A DNA stretch of 64,000 bases. Origin: Sulfitobacter sp. EhC04 (lineage in GTDB: Bacteria > Pseudomonadota > Alphaproteobacteria > Rhodobacterales > Rhodobacteraceae). The notes beneath the pieces are model-generated. The model was given only the letters and a program-made list of their open reading frames with translations. It searched no databases and was not told the DNA's origin. Below, piece by piece: positions 9,414 to 18,150 of the stretch (the stretch's first letter is position 1; every line of letters starts with the position of its first letter). The stretch lies in the NCBI RefSeq assembly GCF_001650875.1, contig NZ_LXYI01000034.1:1-64000 (forward strand), written 5' to 3'. The position numbers were made by a program, and so were the translations under genes.

Positions 9414-10286
9414 CTATTGACCGACGTCGTTCAGAAATTTGAAGGCCTTGGCCAGACGTTGCCAGGTTGCCTTGTCCGGCGCGGCCAGGATGTGGCCGCT
9501 GCGCAGGGTGGCGTCGTAGTCATCGCCCGACAGCATCTGCACATAGCCGCCCGCCTGCTGGCAGATCAGCACGCCAGCGGCATGGTCCCAGGGATTCAGG
9601 CTTTCGGTCAGCAGAAAGTCCACATGCCCCTGCGCCAGCATCCGGTATTCATGCGCCGAACAGCGCAGGCAGTTGACCCATCCGAAACCGCCAAGGGTCT
9701 TTGCAAGCTTCTCCCGCCGCGCGTGATCGAACAGATAGAGCGGGATATAACCCGAAAGCCCCGCCAGTTCGCCCCCCTTGCTGACCCGCAGATCGCGCGT
9801 CACGCCGGACGGCTGTTGCATCCGGGCGGGGCTTTGATCGTCAGCGATGGCCCAGTCATCCATCACCGGATCATAAATCAGCCCGAAGGCCGGTTTGCCA
9901 TATCGTGTGACCGCAAGGATAATGCCGAACACCGACATGCCCCGTGCGAAATTCCAGGTGCCGTCCACCGGGTCGATGATGAAGCACAGCGGCGCATCGG
10001 CAATCTTGTCCAGCAGGGTGGGATCGGCGGAAACTGCTTCCTCGCCAATCACCAGCGCGCCGGGAAAGGCCATGCCCAGGGCGCGGGTGATCATTGCCTC
10101 TGCCGCCGTGTCCGCGATGGTCACCAGGTCATCCGGCCCCGACTTGGTGGCGATGTCGGCGGCATTCAGCGCGCGGAAACGCGGCATGATCTCGGCCTTG
10201 GCAGCGCGGCGCAGGATGTTGATCACATTGTTGCGCTGGGCAGGGCTCAGCGCGGGGGCGCGTTTGGCGGGCAGATTGTCAGGCAT
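9414..10286 (-). CDS. Inositol monophosphatase family phosphatase
   Basis: A 290-residue magnesium-dependent phosphatase of the IMPase superfamily. It shows GEEAV (metal-ligand Glu) and FIIDPVDGTWNFARG, the second metal motif (DPxDGT). The late WDHAAGVLICQQAGG segment matches the family's C-terminal metal-binding motif. Substrates in the superfamily include inositol phosphates, histidinol phosphate, PAP and fructose bisphosphate; the sequence does not decide between them. The ATG at 10286 is preceded by AAGGAG and is preferred over an upstream in-frame start at 10370 that overlaps the next gene. It follows the YbbP-like gene on the same strand. Confidence 0.88.
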   Translation of the reverse strand: MPDNLPAKRAPALSPAQRNNVINILRRAAKAEIMPRFRALNAADIATKSGPDDLVTIADTAAEAMITRALGMAFPGALVIGEEAVSADPTLLDKIADAPLCFIIDPVDGTWNFARGMSVFGIILAVTRYGKPAFGLIYDPVMDDWAIADDQSPARMQQPSGVTRDLRVSKGGELAGLSGYIPLYLFDHARREKLAKTLGGFGWVNCLRCSAHEYRMLAQGHVDFLLTESLNPWDHAAGVLICQQAGGYVQMLSGDDYDATLRSGHILAAPDKATWQRLAKAFKFLNDVGQ

Positions 10287-10366
10287 TGTCGCTCCTTTGT
10301 AGTCTGGCGCAGACTTGCCTGATCCGTCGGGGGATGTGCAAGCCGTGGTGTGGCAAGGTGCTTGCG

Positions 10367-12883
10367 TCATTCTCGCGCACGCAGGACCTGCGCGGGCCGG
10401 GCATTGAGCGCCCGCAGGGCAAAGCCCAGCCCGGCCAGGACAGAGGCCAGCGCCCCGCCCGCCACGATCAACAGGGCAGAGGGCCAGATCACGCTGAAGT
10501 CTGTTTCCATCACGAAGTGGCTGACGGCCCAGCCGCCAAGTATTCCGGCCAGCAGCGCGACGCTGCCCGCGAAAAGCCCCAGCAAGGCCGCGCGCAGCAC
10601 AAAGCTGGTGGCGATGGCACGCCGCGACGCGCCCAAGGTCTTGAGCAGCGCGGATTCGTAACGCCGCGCCTCCGCCCCGGCTGCCGCCGCGCCGATCAGC
10701 ACCACAAACCCCGTCAGCAGTGTGGCCAGCGCCCCGTAAGAGGTCGCGGCGGCAAGGCTTGCCAACACGGCGGACACCCGGTCGATGGCGTCGCGCACCC
10801 GGATTGCGGTGATATTGGGGTATTGCGTGGCCAGATCGCGCAGAATGGCGGCTTCGGCCTCTTCCTCGGCATAGACCGTCGAGATGAAACTATGCGGCGC
10901 ACCCGCCAGCGCGGCGGGGTTCATCGTCAGGACAAAGCCGATCCCGGCGGTGGAGAAATCCACCTCCTGAAACGAGGCGATGGTGCCCGTGATGTCGCGC
11001 CCCAGCACATTGATGGTCAGCGTGTCGCCCAGGTTCAGACCCATCTCTTCGGCCTCTTCGGCGGCAAAGCTGATCAGGGGCGGCCCGTCGTAATCCTTTG
11101 GCCACCATTCACCTGCGGTGATCCTGGCCTCGGCACCGGGCTGGGCGGCATAGGTCACGCCACGGTCGCCGCGCACCACCCAGTGATCGCCCGCGACCTC
11201 CCGTGCCGGCTTGCCGTTGATCTGGGTCACGACACCGCGCAGCATCGGTGCGCTGTCGATGCGGCTGACGGCGGGGTCGTCCTCCAGCCGCCTGGTATAG
11301 CCGGGCATCTGGTCCTTCTGGATGTCGACAAAGAAATAGGAGGGCGCCACATCGGGCAGGTTGCCCGCGATGGCCTGCCGCAGGTTGCCGTCGATCTGCC
11401 CCACGGCGGCCAGCACCGACAGGCCCAGACCCAGCGACAGCACCACGGCACCGGCCCCTTCGCCCGGTCCGGCAAGGGCCGCCAGCGCCCAGCGCAGCCG
11501 GGGGCGGCCCCGCGCCAGCCGTGCACCGCCCCGCGCCACGACACGCAGCAGCATCGCCGCCAGCACAAGGATCAGCAGCGCCCCCGCGATGCCGCCCAAC
11601 GTCCAGAGCGTCAGCCACCATGAGCCGTTGAACCAGCCCGCCAGCGCCACCAGCGTCACGGTCAGGGCCGCAATCGCCACGAGGTACTTCGCCGCCGGAA
11701 GACGGCGCGCGCCCGCCCAGGCATCGCGGAACAGGGTTGCGGCGCGCACGTCCTCGCTGCGGGCCAGCGGCCAGAGGGTAAAGGCAAGTGCGGTCAGCAA
11801 GCCATAAAGCGCCGCCTCGATCAGTGGCGCGGGATAAAGCGCGAAACTGGTCGGCAAGGGCAGCCTCGCGGCAATGATCGGTGACAGCAGCAGCGGCACC
11901 AGCCCGCCCAGCACCACGCCGATGGCGACGCCCAGCAGCGACAGCGTACCGATCTGTATGAAATAGGTCTGGAAGATGGTGGCCCGCTCGGCCCCCAGGG
12001 CGCGCAGGGTAGCGATGACGCCGGTCTTGCCCTGAAGATAGGACCGCACGGCGGCTGAGACTCCAACACCGCCGACAGCCAGGCCGGACAGGCCCACCAG
12101 CACCAGAAACGCGCTTAACCTTTTGACGAAACGCGCCACACCGGGCGCACCATTGCGCGCATCGGTCCAGCGCATCCCGGCGTTCTCGAACCGCGCCTTG
12201 GCCTCGGCCTCAAGCGCGGCAAGGTCGATGCCTTGCGGCAGGTCCAGCCGGTATTTGCTGTTGTAAAGCGTGCCAGCGGCCAACAGGCCCGACCCCTCCA
12301 GCGCGTCGCGACGCAGCAGGGTGCGCGGCCCCAGGGCAAAACCGCTGGCAGCACTGTCAGGCTCGCGCAGGATCAGCGCGGACAGACGATAATCGCGGGT
12401 GCCAAGGCGGAAGATGTCGCCGGCTGCCAGCCCCAGCCGGTCCGACAGGGCCCGCTCCATCACCGCGCCGGGCAGGTTGTCCCGTGTTGCCAATGCCTGC
12501 TCCAGCGGCATCGCGGGATCGAGAACCATCTCTCCGACAAGCGGGTAAAGGTCATCCACCCCCTTGATCTGGGTCAGGGCGCGGTCATCGCCGACCACGG
12601 CCATGGATCGGAATTCAACGATTTCGGACACAGCAGTGGCGCGGTCTGCCATCCATGCCTGTTCTTCCGGGTTGGCGAAACGGTAGGTAAAATCAAGCTC
12701 GGCCTCGCCGCCCAACAGGGCCGCCCCCTCGCGCGCAAGCCCGGCCTCGATCGCGGCGCGGACGGACCCGACAGCGGCAATTGCGGCCACCCCCAGCGCA
12801 AGGCAGGCCAGAAACAGGCGGAACCCGCGCAACCCCCCGCGCATTTCGCGGCGTGCAAAGCGTGCAGCGAGCGCAAGGCTCAT
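10367..12883 (-). CDS. FtsX-type ABC transporter permease (YbbP-like)
   Basis: An 838-residue inner-membrane protein. It has one N-terminal membrane helix (GFRLFLACLALGVAAIAAVGS), a large periplasmic domain, and clusters of hydrophobic helices mid-protein and at the C-terminus, with two FtsX modules. The layout matches E. coli YbbP, the permease of the ABC type VII family. The start codon overlaps the stop of the ATPase gene by 4 bases, so the two are translationally coupled. A TesA-like esterase is divergent, reproducing the ybbA-ybbP/tesA neighbourhood of E. coli. Export of lipids or other hydrophobic compounds is a guess from the family. Confidence 0.88.
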   Translation of the reverse strand: MSLALAARFARREMRGGLRGFRLFLACLALGVAAIAAVGSVRAAIEAGLAREGAALLGGEAELDFTYRFANPEEQAWMADRATAVSEIVEFRSMAVVGDDRALTQIKGVDDLYPLVGEMVLDPAMPLEQALATRDNLPGAVMERALSDRLGLAAGDIFRLGTRDYRLSALILREPDSAASGFALGPRTLLRRDALEGSGLLAAGTLYNSKYRLDLPQGIDLAALEAEAKARFENAGMRWTDARNGAPGVARFVKRLSAFLVLVGLSGLAVGGVGVSAAVRSYLQGKTGVIATLRALGAERATIFQTYFIQIGTLSLLGVAIGVVLGGLVPLLLSPIIAARLPLPTSFALYPAPLIEAALYGLLTALAFTLWPLARSEDVRAATLFRDAWAGARRLPAAKYLVAIAALTVTLVALAGWFNGSWWLTLWTLGGIAGALLILVLAAMLLRVVARGGARLARGRPRLRWALAALAGPGEGAGAVVLSLGLGLSVLAAVGQIDGNLRQAIAGNLPDVAPSYFFVDIQKDQMPGYTRRLEDDPAVSRIDSAPMLRGVVTQINGKPAREVAGDHWVVRGDRGVTYAAQPGAEARITAGEWWPKDYDGPPLISFAAEEAEEMGLNLGDTLTINVLGRDITGTIASFQEVDFSTAGIGFVLTMNPAALAGAPHSFISTVYAEEEAEAAILRDLATQYPNITAIRVRDAIDRVSAVLASLAAATSYGALATLLTGFVVLIGAAAAGAEARRYESALLKTLGASRRAIATSFVLRAALLGLFAGSVALLAGILGGWAVSHFVMETDFSVIWPSALLIVAGGALASVLAGLGFALRALNARPAQVLRARE

Positions 12884-13548
12884 GCGATTTTCCCGTCGGC
12901 CAGCGCGATGGAACGGTCGCAGCGTTCCGCCAGCACCGGGTCATGGGTGACCAGCACCAGCGTGGCACCATATTGGTCGCGCAGGGAAAACAGCAGGTCC
13001 ATGATGGCCGCACCATTGGCGCTGTCCAGATTGCCCGTCGGCTCATCCGCCAGCAGGATCGCGGGACGCGGCGCACAGGCGCGTGCCAGCGCCACCCGCT
13101 GCTGTTCGCCACCCGACATCTGCGCCGGGTAATGGCCGGTGCGATGCCCCAGCCCCACGATATCCAGCGCCTCCCGCGCGCGCTCAAAAGCGTCCTGGAC
13201 CCCGGCCAGTTCCAGCGGCGTCGCGACATTTTCAAGGGCGGTCATGGTGGGGATCAGGTGAAAGGACTGGAACACGATTCCCATGCGCCCCTGCCGGAAC
13301 CGCGCCAGCGCATCCTCGTTCATCGCGGTCAGGTCCTGACCCAGCGCATGCACGGTCCCGCCCGTGGCCTGTTCCAGCCCGCCCATGACCATCAGCAGCG
13401 AGGATTTGCCCGATCCCGAAGGCCCGGTCAGCGCGACGCTTTCGCCGCTCTCGACGTTCAGGGAAATTCCGCGCAGGATATCGACGGGTCCGGCATTGCC
13501 CTTGAGCGATAAAAGCACATCTTGAAGGTGGAAAACGGTGTCACTCAC
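12880..13548 (-). CDS. ABC transporter ATP-binding protein (YbbA/LolD-like)
   Basis: A 222-residue ATPase of the MacB/LolD/YbbA group. It shows Walker A GPSGSGKSS, signature MSGGEQQRVALARA and Walker B ILLADEPTGNLD, then the H-loop VLVTHD. It is the partner of the FtsX-type permease that starts inside its last codons. The start is GTG at 13548, giving VSDTVFHLQDVLL; longer in-frame extensions run into the divergent esterase gene and are rejected. It shares the short interval 13549-13593 with tesA, so the two promoters must overlap. Confidence 0.9.
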   Translation of the reverse strand: MSDTVFHLQDVLLSLKGNAGPVDILRGISLNVESGESVALTGPSGSGKSSLLMVMGGLEQATGGTVHALGQDLTAMNEDALARFRQGRMGIVFQSFHLIPTMTALENVATPLELAGVQDAFERAREALDIVGLGHRTGHYPAQMSGGEQQRVALARACAPRPAILLADEPTGNLDSANGAAIMDLLFSLRDQYGATLVLVTHDPVLAERCDRSIALADGKIA

Positions 13549-13593
13549 GCGGGGGCCTTTCAACGGGGTCCCTACGGATATGGAGTTGTTACG

Positions 13594-14241
13594 ATGATGC
13601 GCAAGGCGATTTTGGCGATTGTTCTGGTTTGGGGGCAGGCGGTTGCGGCGCAGGACGTTGTCATTGCGGCGCTGGGTGACAGCCTGACCCAGGGCTACGG
13701 CTTGCCGGCAGAAGAAGGTTTCGTGCCGCAACTGGAAGGCTGGCTTGCAGCGCAGGGCAGCGACGTTCGGCTGATCAACGCGGGCGTTTCCGGCGACACG
13801 ACTGCCGGAGGGCTTGCCCGCGTGGGCTGGACCCTGACGCCCGAGGTCGATGGTCTGATCGTGGCGCTGGGCGGCAACGACCTGCTGCGCGGGCTGGCCC
13901 CGGATCAGGCGCGCGCCAACATCGACGGGATCTTGCAGGCGGCGCAGGAGGCGGGTGTAGAAGTATTGCTGATCGGCATGCAAGCGCCCGGCAACTACGG
14001 CCCCGAATACAAGACCGAGTTCGACGCCATTTACCCCGACCTCGCCGGTGAATACGGCACCCAGCTTCTGGGCAGTTTCTTTGCCGGATTGACGGAAGGG
14101 GACGCGCCCGCCGACCCGTCACAATTGCGCGCATTCCTTCAGGCCGACGGCATCCACCCCAATGCCGAGGGTGTGACCCGGATTGTCGGACGTATCGGGC
14201 CGGAGGTTCTGGACCTGATTGCCCGGATCAAGGCGGACTGA
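13594..14241 (+). CDS. tesA: Arylesterase / lysophospholipase L1-like (SGNH hydrolase)
   Basis: A 215-residue exported hydrolase. The signal peptide is MMRKAILAIVLVWGQAVAAQ. The SGNH blocks are all present: GDSLTQGYG (nucleophile Ser30), GVSGDTTAGG, GGNDLLRG and DGIHPNAEG (Asp185, His188). This matches E. coli TesA, a periplasmic thioesterase/lysophospholipase/arylesterase. The start is one of two adjacent ATGs (13594 or 13597). It is divergent from the YbbAP-like ABC exporter, as in E. coli. Confidence 0.92.
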   Translation: MMRKAILAIVLVWGQAVAAQDVVIAALGDSLTQGYGLPAEEGFVPQLEGWLAAQGSDVRLINAGVSGDTTAGGLARVGWTLTPEVDGLIVALGGNDLLRGLAPDQARANIDGILQAAQEAGVEVLLIGMQAPGNYGPEYKTEFDAIYPDLAGEYGTQLLGSFFAGLTEGDAPADPSQLRAFLQADGIHPNAEGVTRIVGRIGPEVLDLIARIKAD

Positions 14242-14325
14242 CCCCTGCCGGGGCGGCTTTGGCAGACGGGTTGGAGCGCCACCGGCCGGGCTGACGGCAC
14301 CGCGCCTTGAGAACTGGAGCCTGGC

Positions 14326-14354
14326 AAAAGAAAACGGGCGCCTGACAGCGCCCG
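14326..14354 (-). terminator. Rho-independent terminator of the cold-shock gene
   Basis: On the lower strand CGGGCGC-TGTCAG-GCGCCCG is followed by TTTTCTTTT. It lies 26 bases after the stop codon of the cold-shock gene. Confidence 0.85.
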
Positions 14355-14379
14355 CATTCCCTCATGAAACTGATTTTGC

Positions 14380-14586
14380 TCAGGCCAGCGCGATGTTCGC
14401 AGCGCTTTCGCGGCCGTCACGGCCTGCTTCGACATCGAATGTCACTTTCTGGTTGTCGGCCAGACCGGTCAGGCCTGCCCGCTCAACAGCGGAAATGTGA
14501 ACAAAGATATCCTTGCCGCCCCCGTCAGGGGCAATAAAGCCGTAGCCTTTGGTCGTGTTGAACCATTTTACGGTGCCAGATGCCAT
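14380..14586 (-). CDS. Cold-shock domain protein (CspA family)
   Basis: A 68-residue single-stranded nucleic-acid binding protein. RNP1 is KGYGFIAPD and RNP2 is DIFVHISAV, preceded by the canonical N-terminus MASGTVKWFN. Such proteins act as RNA chaperones. The ATG at 14586 has AGGAG nearby on the lower strand. About 285 bases separate it from the divergent preT gene, enough for the long 5' leader common in this family, but no cold-box was confirmed. It has its own terminator. Confidence 0.95.
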   Translation of the reverse strand: MASGTVKWFNTTKGYGFIAPDGGGKDIFVHISAVERAGLTGLADNQKVTFDVEAGRDGRESAANIALA

Positions 14587-14780
14587 GGACCGGTTCTCCT
14601 GTCTTAATTCTGCCCGCGGAATGCGGCAGCGTGGCTCGGACGAAGTCGTGATCGTTCCAGCGCCAAAAGGCAGGGAGTGTCGAAAGTCATTCGTGCAGCG
14701 TTTTCGATAATGAAAGGAATCATGCGAAAATCAAGTCCCTTTACCGGGTCTGGCCCAATCGGCGGACCCCTGCGCATGAA

Positions 14781-14839
14781 ATTTCACCGGAATGAAATAA
14801 TTTGACCGCTTGATAAAAAAATAACTCTGGGGCAGAGTT
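14781..14839 (+). promoter_or_regulatory. Two inverted repeats in the preT upstream region
   Basis: ATTTCA-N6-TGAAAT occupies 14781-14798. AACTCTG-GGG-CAGAGTT occupies 14823-14839, ending 33 bases before the preT ATG. Between them TTGACC (14802-14807) with TTGATAAA resembles a degenerate RutR half-site. These are likely operators or promoter parts of preTA. No known factor is assigned with confidence. Confidence 0.45.
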
Positions 14840-14871
14840 TTTCAAAACCCAGCCAATGCAAGGTGAGCCAG

Positions 14872-16194
14872 ATGACTTCAGATGTGTTTGAACCGGGAAT
14901 TCAATCGGGGCGGTTGAGCCCGGCGGAGTATCAGGCGCAGTTTTCGGACCTGCACCCGCCGCTGGATGCGCATGAGGCCCTGGTGGCGGCGGATCGGTGT
15001 TATTTCTGCCATGACGCGCCCTGTATCACGGCCTGTCCCACGGATATCGACATCCCGCTGTTCATTCGCCAGATCGCAACGGGCACGCCGGATGCGGCGG
15101 CCAAGACGATCCTGAGCCAGAACATCATGGGCGGCATGTGCGCGCGGGTCTGTCCGACGGAAACCCTGTGCGAACAGGCCTGCGTGCGGGAAAAGGCCGA
15201 GGGCAAGCCGGTGCTGATCGGCCAGTTGCAGCGGTATGCGACGGACCATTTGCAGGCGCAGGGCGTGCATCCCTTTGTCCGCGCGGCCCCCACCGGAAAG
15301 ACCGTGGCGGTGGTGGGCGCGGGCCCTGCGGGCCTGTCCTGCGCGCACCGGCTGGCGATGCTGGGGCATGACGTGGTGATCCATGATGCGCGGCCCAAGC
15401 CCGGCGGCCTGAACGAATATGGCATCGCAGCCTACAAGACACCCGGCGGCTTTGCCCAGGCCGAGGTGGACTGGCTGATGCAGATCGGCGGCATTACCTT
15501 CAAGCACGACAGCGCTCTGGGCCGGGACCTGAACCTGGAGAAGCTGAAAGCGGAATATGACGCCGTGTTCCTTGGCGTCGGCCTTGGCGGGGTGAACGCC
15601 CTGGGGGCCGAAGGAGAGGACAAGCAGGGGGTCAGCGACGCGGTCGATTTTATTGCCGAGTTGCGGCAGGCCGGTGATCTGGCCGCCCTGCCGATTGGCC
15701 GCGACGTGGTGGTGATCGGTGGCGGCATGACGGCGGTGGACGCGGCGGTGCAGGCCAAGCTGCTGGGCGCGCTCAACGTCACTCTGGTCTACCGGCGGGG
15801 GCGCGACCGGATGAACGCCTCCGTCTTCGAGCAGGACCTCGCGGCCTCCAAGGGGGTGCGGATCGTGACCCATGCGGTGCCACTGGCGGTGCATGGCAAT
15901 GGGACGGTGCGCGAGATCGAATTCGAATATGTCGATGACGCGATGAAAGGCACGGGGCAGACCCTGAAACTGCCTGCCGACCAGGTGTTCAAGGCGATTG
16001 GCCAGACGCTGGAGGGGGAGGGGATGCCCGACCTCGAAGGCCGCAAGATCAAGGTGGACGGCAGCGGCCGCACCAGCGTGGCAGGCATCTGGGCCGGGGG
16101 CGACTGCGCGTCGGGGGGCGACGACCTGACCGTGACGGCGGTGGCCGAGGGCCGCGATGCGGCGATGGATATTCACATGGCGCTGACCAAATGA
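14872..16194 (+). CDS. preT: NAD-dependent dihydropyrimidine dehydrogenase subunit PreT
   Basis: The FAD- and iron-sulfur-containing electron-input subunit of dihydropyrimidine dehydrogenase, which uses NADH to reduce uracil or thymine with PreA. It has 440 residues. N-terminal cluster ligands lie in CYFCHDAPCITACP and MCARVCPTETLCEQAC. The FAD fold is VAVVGAGPAGLSCA and the second dinucleotide fold is VVVIGGGMTAVDAA. The ATG at 14872 is preferred because AAGGTG stands 6-7 bases before it; a GTG nine bases earlier is possible. preA follows after 116 bases that hold a hairpin and a TTAA-N7-TTAA site. Confidence 0.95.
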   Translation: MTSDVFEPGIQSGRLSPAEYQAQFSDLHPPLDAHEALVAADRCYFCHDAPCITACPTDIDIPLFIRQIATGTPDAAAKTILSQNIMGGMCARVCPTETLCEQACVREKAEGKPVLIGQLQRYATDHLQAQGVHPFVRAAPTGKTVAVVGAGPAGLSCAHRLAMLGHDVVIHDARPKPGGLNEYGIAAYKTPGGFAQAEVDWLMQIGGITFKHDSALGRDLNLEKLKAEYDAVFLGVGLGGVNALGAEGEDKQGVSDAVDFIAELRQAGDLAALPIGRDVVVIGGGMTAVDAAVQAKLLGALNVTLVYRRGRDRMNASVFEQDLAASKGVRIVTHAVPLAVHGNGTVREIEFEYVDDAMKGTGQTLKLPADQVFKAIGQTLEGEGMPDLEGRKIKVDGSGRTSVAGIWAGGDCASGGDDLTVTAVAEGRDAAMDIHMALTK

Positions 16195-16212
16195 GGTTTC
16201 GCGGCGAAACCT
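16194..16212. other. Hairpin after preT
   Basis: AGGTTTCG (16194-16201) pairs with CGAAACCT (16205-16212) around a 3-base loop, then TTGTTTATT follows. It starts inside the preT stop codon. It may attenuate read-through into preA; the T-tract is too broken for a confident terminator call. Confidence 0.4.
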
Positions 16213-16218
16213 TGTTTA

Positions 16219-16233
16219 TTAACAATGAGTTAA
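16219..16233 (+). promoter_or_regulatory. CtrA-like site (TTAA-N7-TTAA) before preA
   Basis: TTAA-CAATGAG-TTAA matches the full CtrA box spacing. It is 78 bases upstream of the preA start, between preT and preA. CtrA control of pyrimidine degradation is not established, so the match may be fortuitous. Confidence 0.35.
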
Positions 16234-16310
16234 TTCTTGAGGCGCGCGCCGCGCGGTAACCGCGGGGAACAAGCGCATCGGGAATGGACGCATCTTTTGA
16301 GGATAGTGAT

Positions 16311-17615
16311 ATGGCTGATCTGACAACCGACTTCATCGGGATCAAATCCCCGAACCCGTTCTGGCTGGCCTCCGCGCCGCCGACGGACAAGGAATACAAC
16401 GTCCGCCGCGCCTTTGAGGCCGGGTGGGGCGGTGTGGTGTGGAAGACACTGGGCTCCGAAGGGCCGCCGGTGGTCAACGTGAACGGGCCGCGCTATGGCG
16501 CGATCTATGGGGCGGACCGGCGGTTGCTGGGGCTGAACAACATTGAACTGATCACCGACCGCGACCTTTTCACCAACCTTGAAGAGATCAAGCGGGTAAA
16601 GGCCGATTATCCCGACCGGGCCATCATCGTGTCGATCATGGTGCCCTGCGAGGAGCAAGCCTGGAAGGCGATCCTGCCGCTGGTGGAGGACACCGGCGCG
16701 GACGGGATCGAGCTGAACTTTGGCTGCCCGCACGGGATGAGCGAGCGCGGCATGGGGGCTGCGGTGGGCCAGGTGCCGGAATACATCGAGATGGTGACCC
16801 GCTGGTGCAAGTTGTACTACTCAAAGCCGGTGATCGTGAAGCTGACGCCGAACATCACTGACATCCGCAAGCCTGCGGCGGCGGCGCGGGCCGGGGGCGC
16901 GGATGCGGTCAGCCTGATCAACACGATCAATTCGATCACTTCGGTCAACCTTGATACCATGTCGCCGGAGCCATCCATTGACGGCAAAGGATCGCATGGC
17001 GGCTATTGCGGCCCGGCGGTCAAGCCCATCGCCATGTCGATGGTGTCAGAGATTGCGCGGGGCGAGGACACCCACGGGATGCCCATTTCCGGGATCGGCG
17101 GGATCACCACCTGGCGCGATGCGGCGGAGTTCATCACGCTGGGCTGCGGCAACGTGCAGGTTTGCACCGCTGCGATGACCTATGGTTTCAAGATCGTGCA
17201 GGAGATGATCAGCGGGTTGTCGGAGTGGATGGACAGCAAAGGTCATACCAGCATCGAGGATTTTCGTGGCGCGGCGGTGCCCAATGTCACGGACTGGAAC
17301 CAGTTGAACCTGAACTACATTGCCAAGGCCAAGATCAACCAGGACCTGTGCATTTCCTGCGGTCGCTGCTTTGCCGCCTGCGAAGATACCAGCCATCAGG
17401 CCATCGCCATGTCTGACGACCGGACGTTCAGCGTGATCGACGCGGAATGTGTTGCCTGCAACCTTTGCGTCAATGTCTGCCCGGTGGAAGACTGCATCAC
17501 GATGGAAACGATGGCACCGGGTGCCACTGATCCGCGCACCGGCAAGGTGGTGCAGCCGGATTATGCGAACTGGACAACGCATCCGAACAACCCGTCAGCC
17601 ACTGCCGCCGAATAA
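16311..17615 (+). CDS. preA: NAD-dependent dihydropyrimidine dehydrogenase subunit PreA
   Basis: The catalytic FMN subunit that reduces uracil/thymine to the dihydro forms. It has 434 residues. The N-terminal two-thirds form a dihydroorotate-dehydrogenase-like barrel with NFGCPHGMSERGMGAAVGQ (Cys139) and KLTPNITDI. The C-terminus is a two-cluster ferredoxin domain: CISCGRCFAAC and CVACNLCVNVCPVEDC. The ATG at 16311 has GAGGA 7 bases upstream. Where the mammalian enzyme has its catalytic loop cysteine (ACGQ), this protein reads AAVGQ. Function follows from pairing with PreT and the downstream hydrolases. Confidence 0.95.
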   Translation: MADLTTDFIGIKSPNPFWLASAPPTDKEYNVRRAFEAGWGGVVWKTLGSEGPPVVNVNGPRYGAIYGADRRLLGLNNIELITDRDLFTNLEEIKRVKADYPDRAIIVSIMVPCEEQAWKAILPLVEDTGADGIELNFGCPHGMSERGMGAAVGQVPEYIEMVTRWCKLYYSKPVIVKLTPNITDIRKPAAAARAGGADAVSLINTINSITSVNLDTMSPEPSIDGKGSHGGYCGPAVKPIAMSMVSEIARGEDTHGMPISGIGGITTWRDAAEFITLGCGNVQVCTAAMTYGFKIVQEMISGLSEWMDSKGHTSIEDFRGAAVPNVTDWNQLNLNYIAKAKINQDLCISCGRCFAACEDTSHQAIAMSDDRTFSVIDAECVACNLCVNVCPVEDCITMETMAPGATDPRTGKVVQPDYANWTTHPNNPSATAAE

Positions 17616-17634
17616 CAGCGGCGGCAGTCACGGC

Positions 17635-18000
17635 TCAGGCCTGGTCGGCCCCTTTCAGAAAGGGGGAGGTCGGCAAGGGGTCTGGCATGGTTCTGGAAAT
17701 CTCTGCCAGGGTGGGCAGCAGGTTTTCGATCTGCGCGGCCAGAATGGAGTTTGGCGTGGCGTCCGCCGGGCGTCTTGCCAGCGCCGGGCGTTGCGCCGCC
17801 TCACCACCCGCACCGGCACCCGAGCCGGAATGAGAGGTCGAGGACCCATGCCGGGGTGTATCGGCAGGGCGATTTGTCGGCGCGATCTTGACCGCGCTTG
17901 ATGTCGCGCCGACGCTGCCGGCGGTATCTTGTGCAGCACTTTGCCCGGCCGTGGCCGTGCTGTGCACCGCGAATGGATTGGTCAAAAGTAGAACACTCAT
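17635..18000 (-). CDS. Hypothetical protein, 121 aa
   Basis: I do not recognise a family. The N-terminus (MSVLLLTNPFAVHSTATAGQ) is mildly hydrophobic but is not a convincing signal peptide. The middle is a low-complexity stretch rich in Ser, Thr, Gly, Ala and His. The last 35 residues (around ILAAQIENLLPTLAEISRT) look like an amphipathic helix. The ATG at 18000 has GGAG upstream on the lower strand and is preferred over the in-frame 18057. It lies 150 bases downstream of rutR on the same strand, so the two may share a transcript. Confidence 0.6.
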   Translation of the reverse strand: MSVLLLTNPFAVHSTATAGQSAAQDTAGSVGATSSAVKIAPTNRPADTPRHGSSTSHSGSGAGAGGEAAQRPALARRPADATPNSILAAQIENLLPTLAEISRTMPDPLPTSPFLKGADQA

Positions 18001-18150
18001 CTCTGCTCCGATCATCTGGAATTGGGTTTGCCGCCCATGGGTCAGTCTGCACCGCATTTGTGAAGGAAGGGTAAAGACGTCTTTTCAAGCGACCGGGTTG
18101 CCGCGCCTGCGGCTTTGGGGGGCGGGAAATGGCAGAACGATCTTGGTCGC

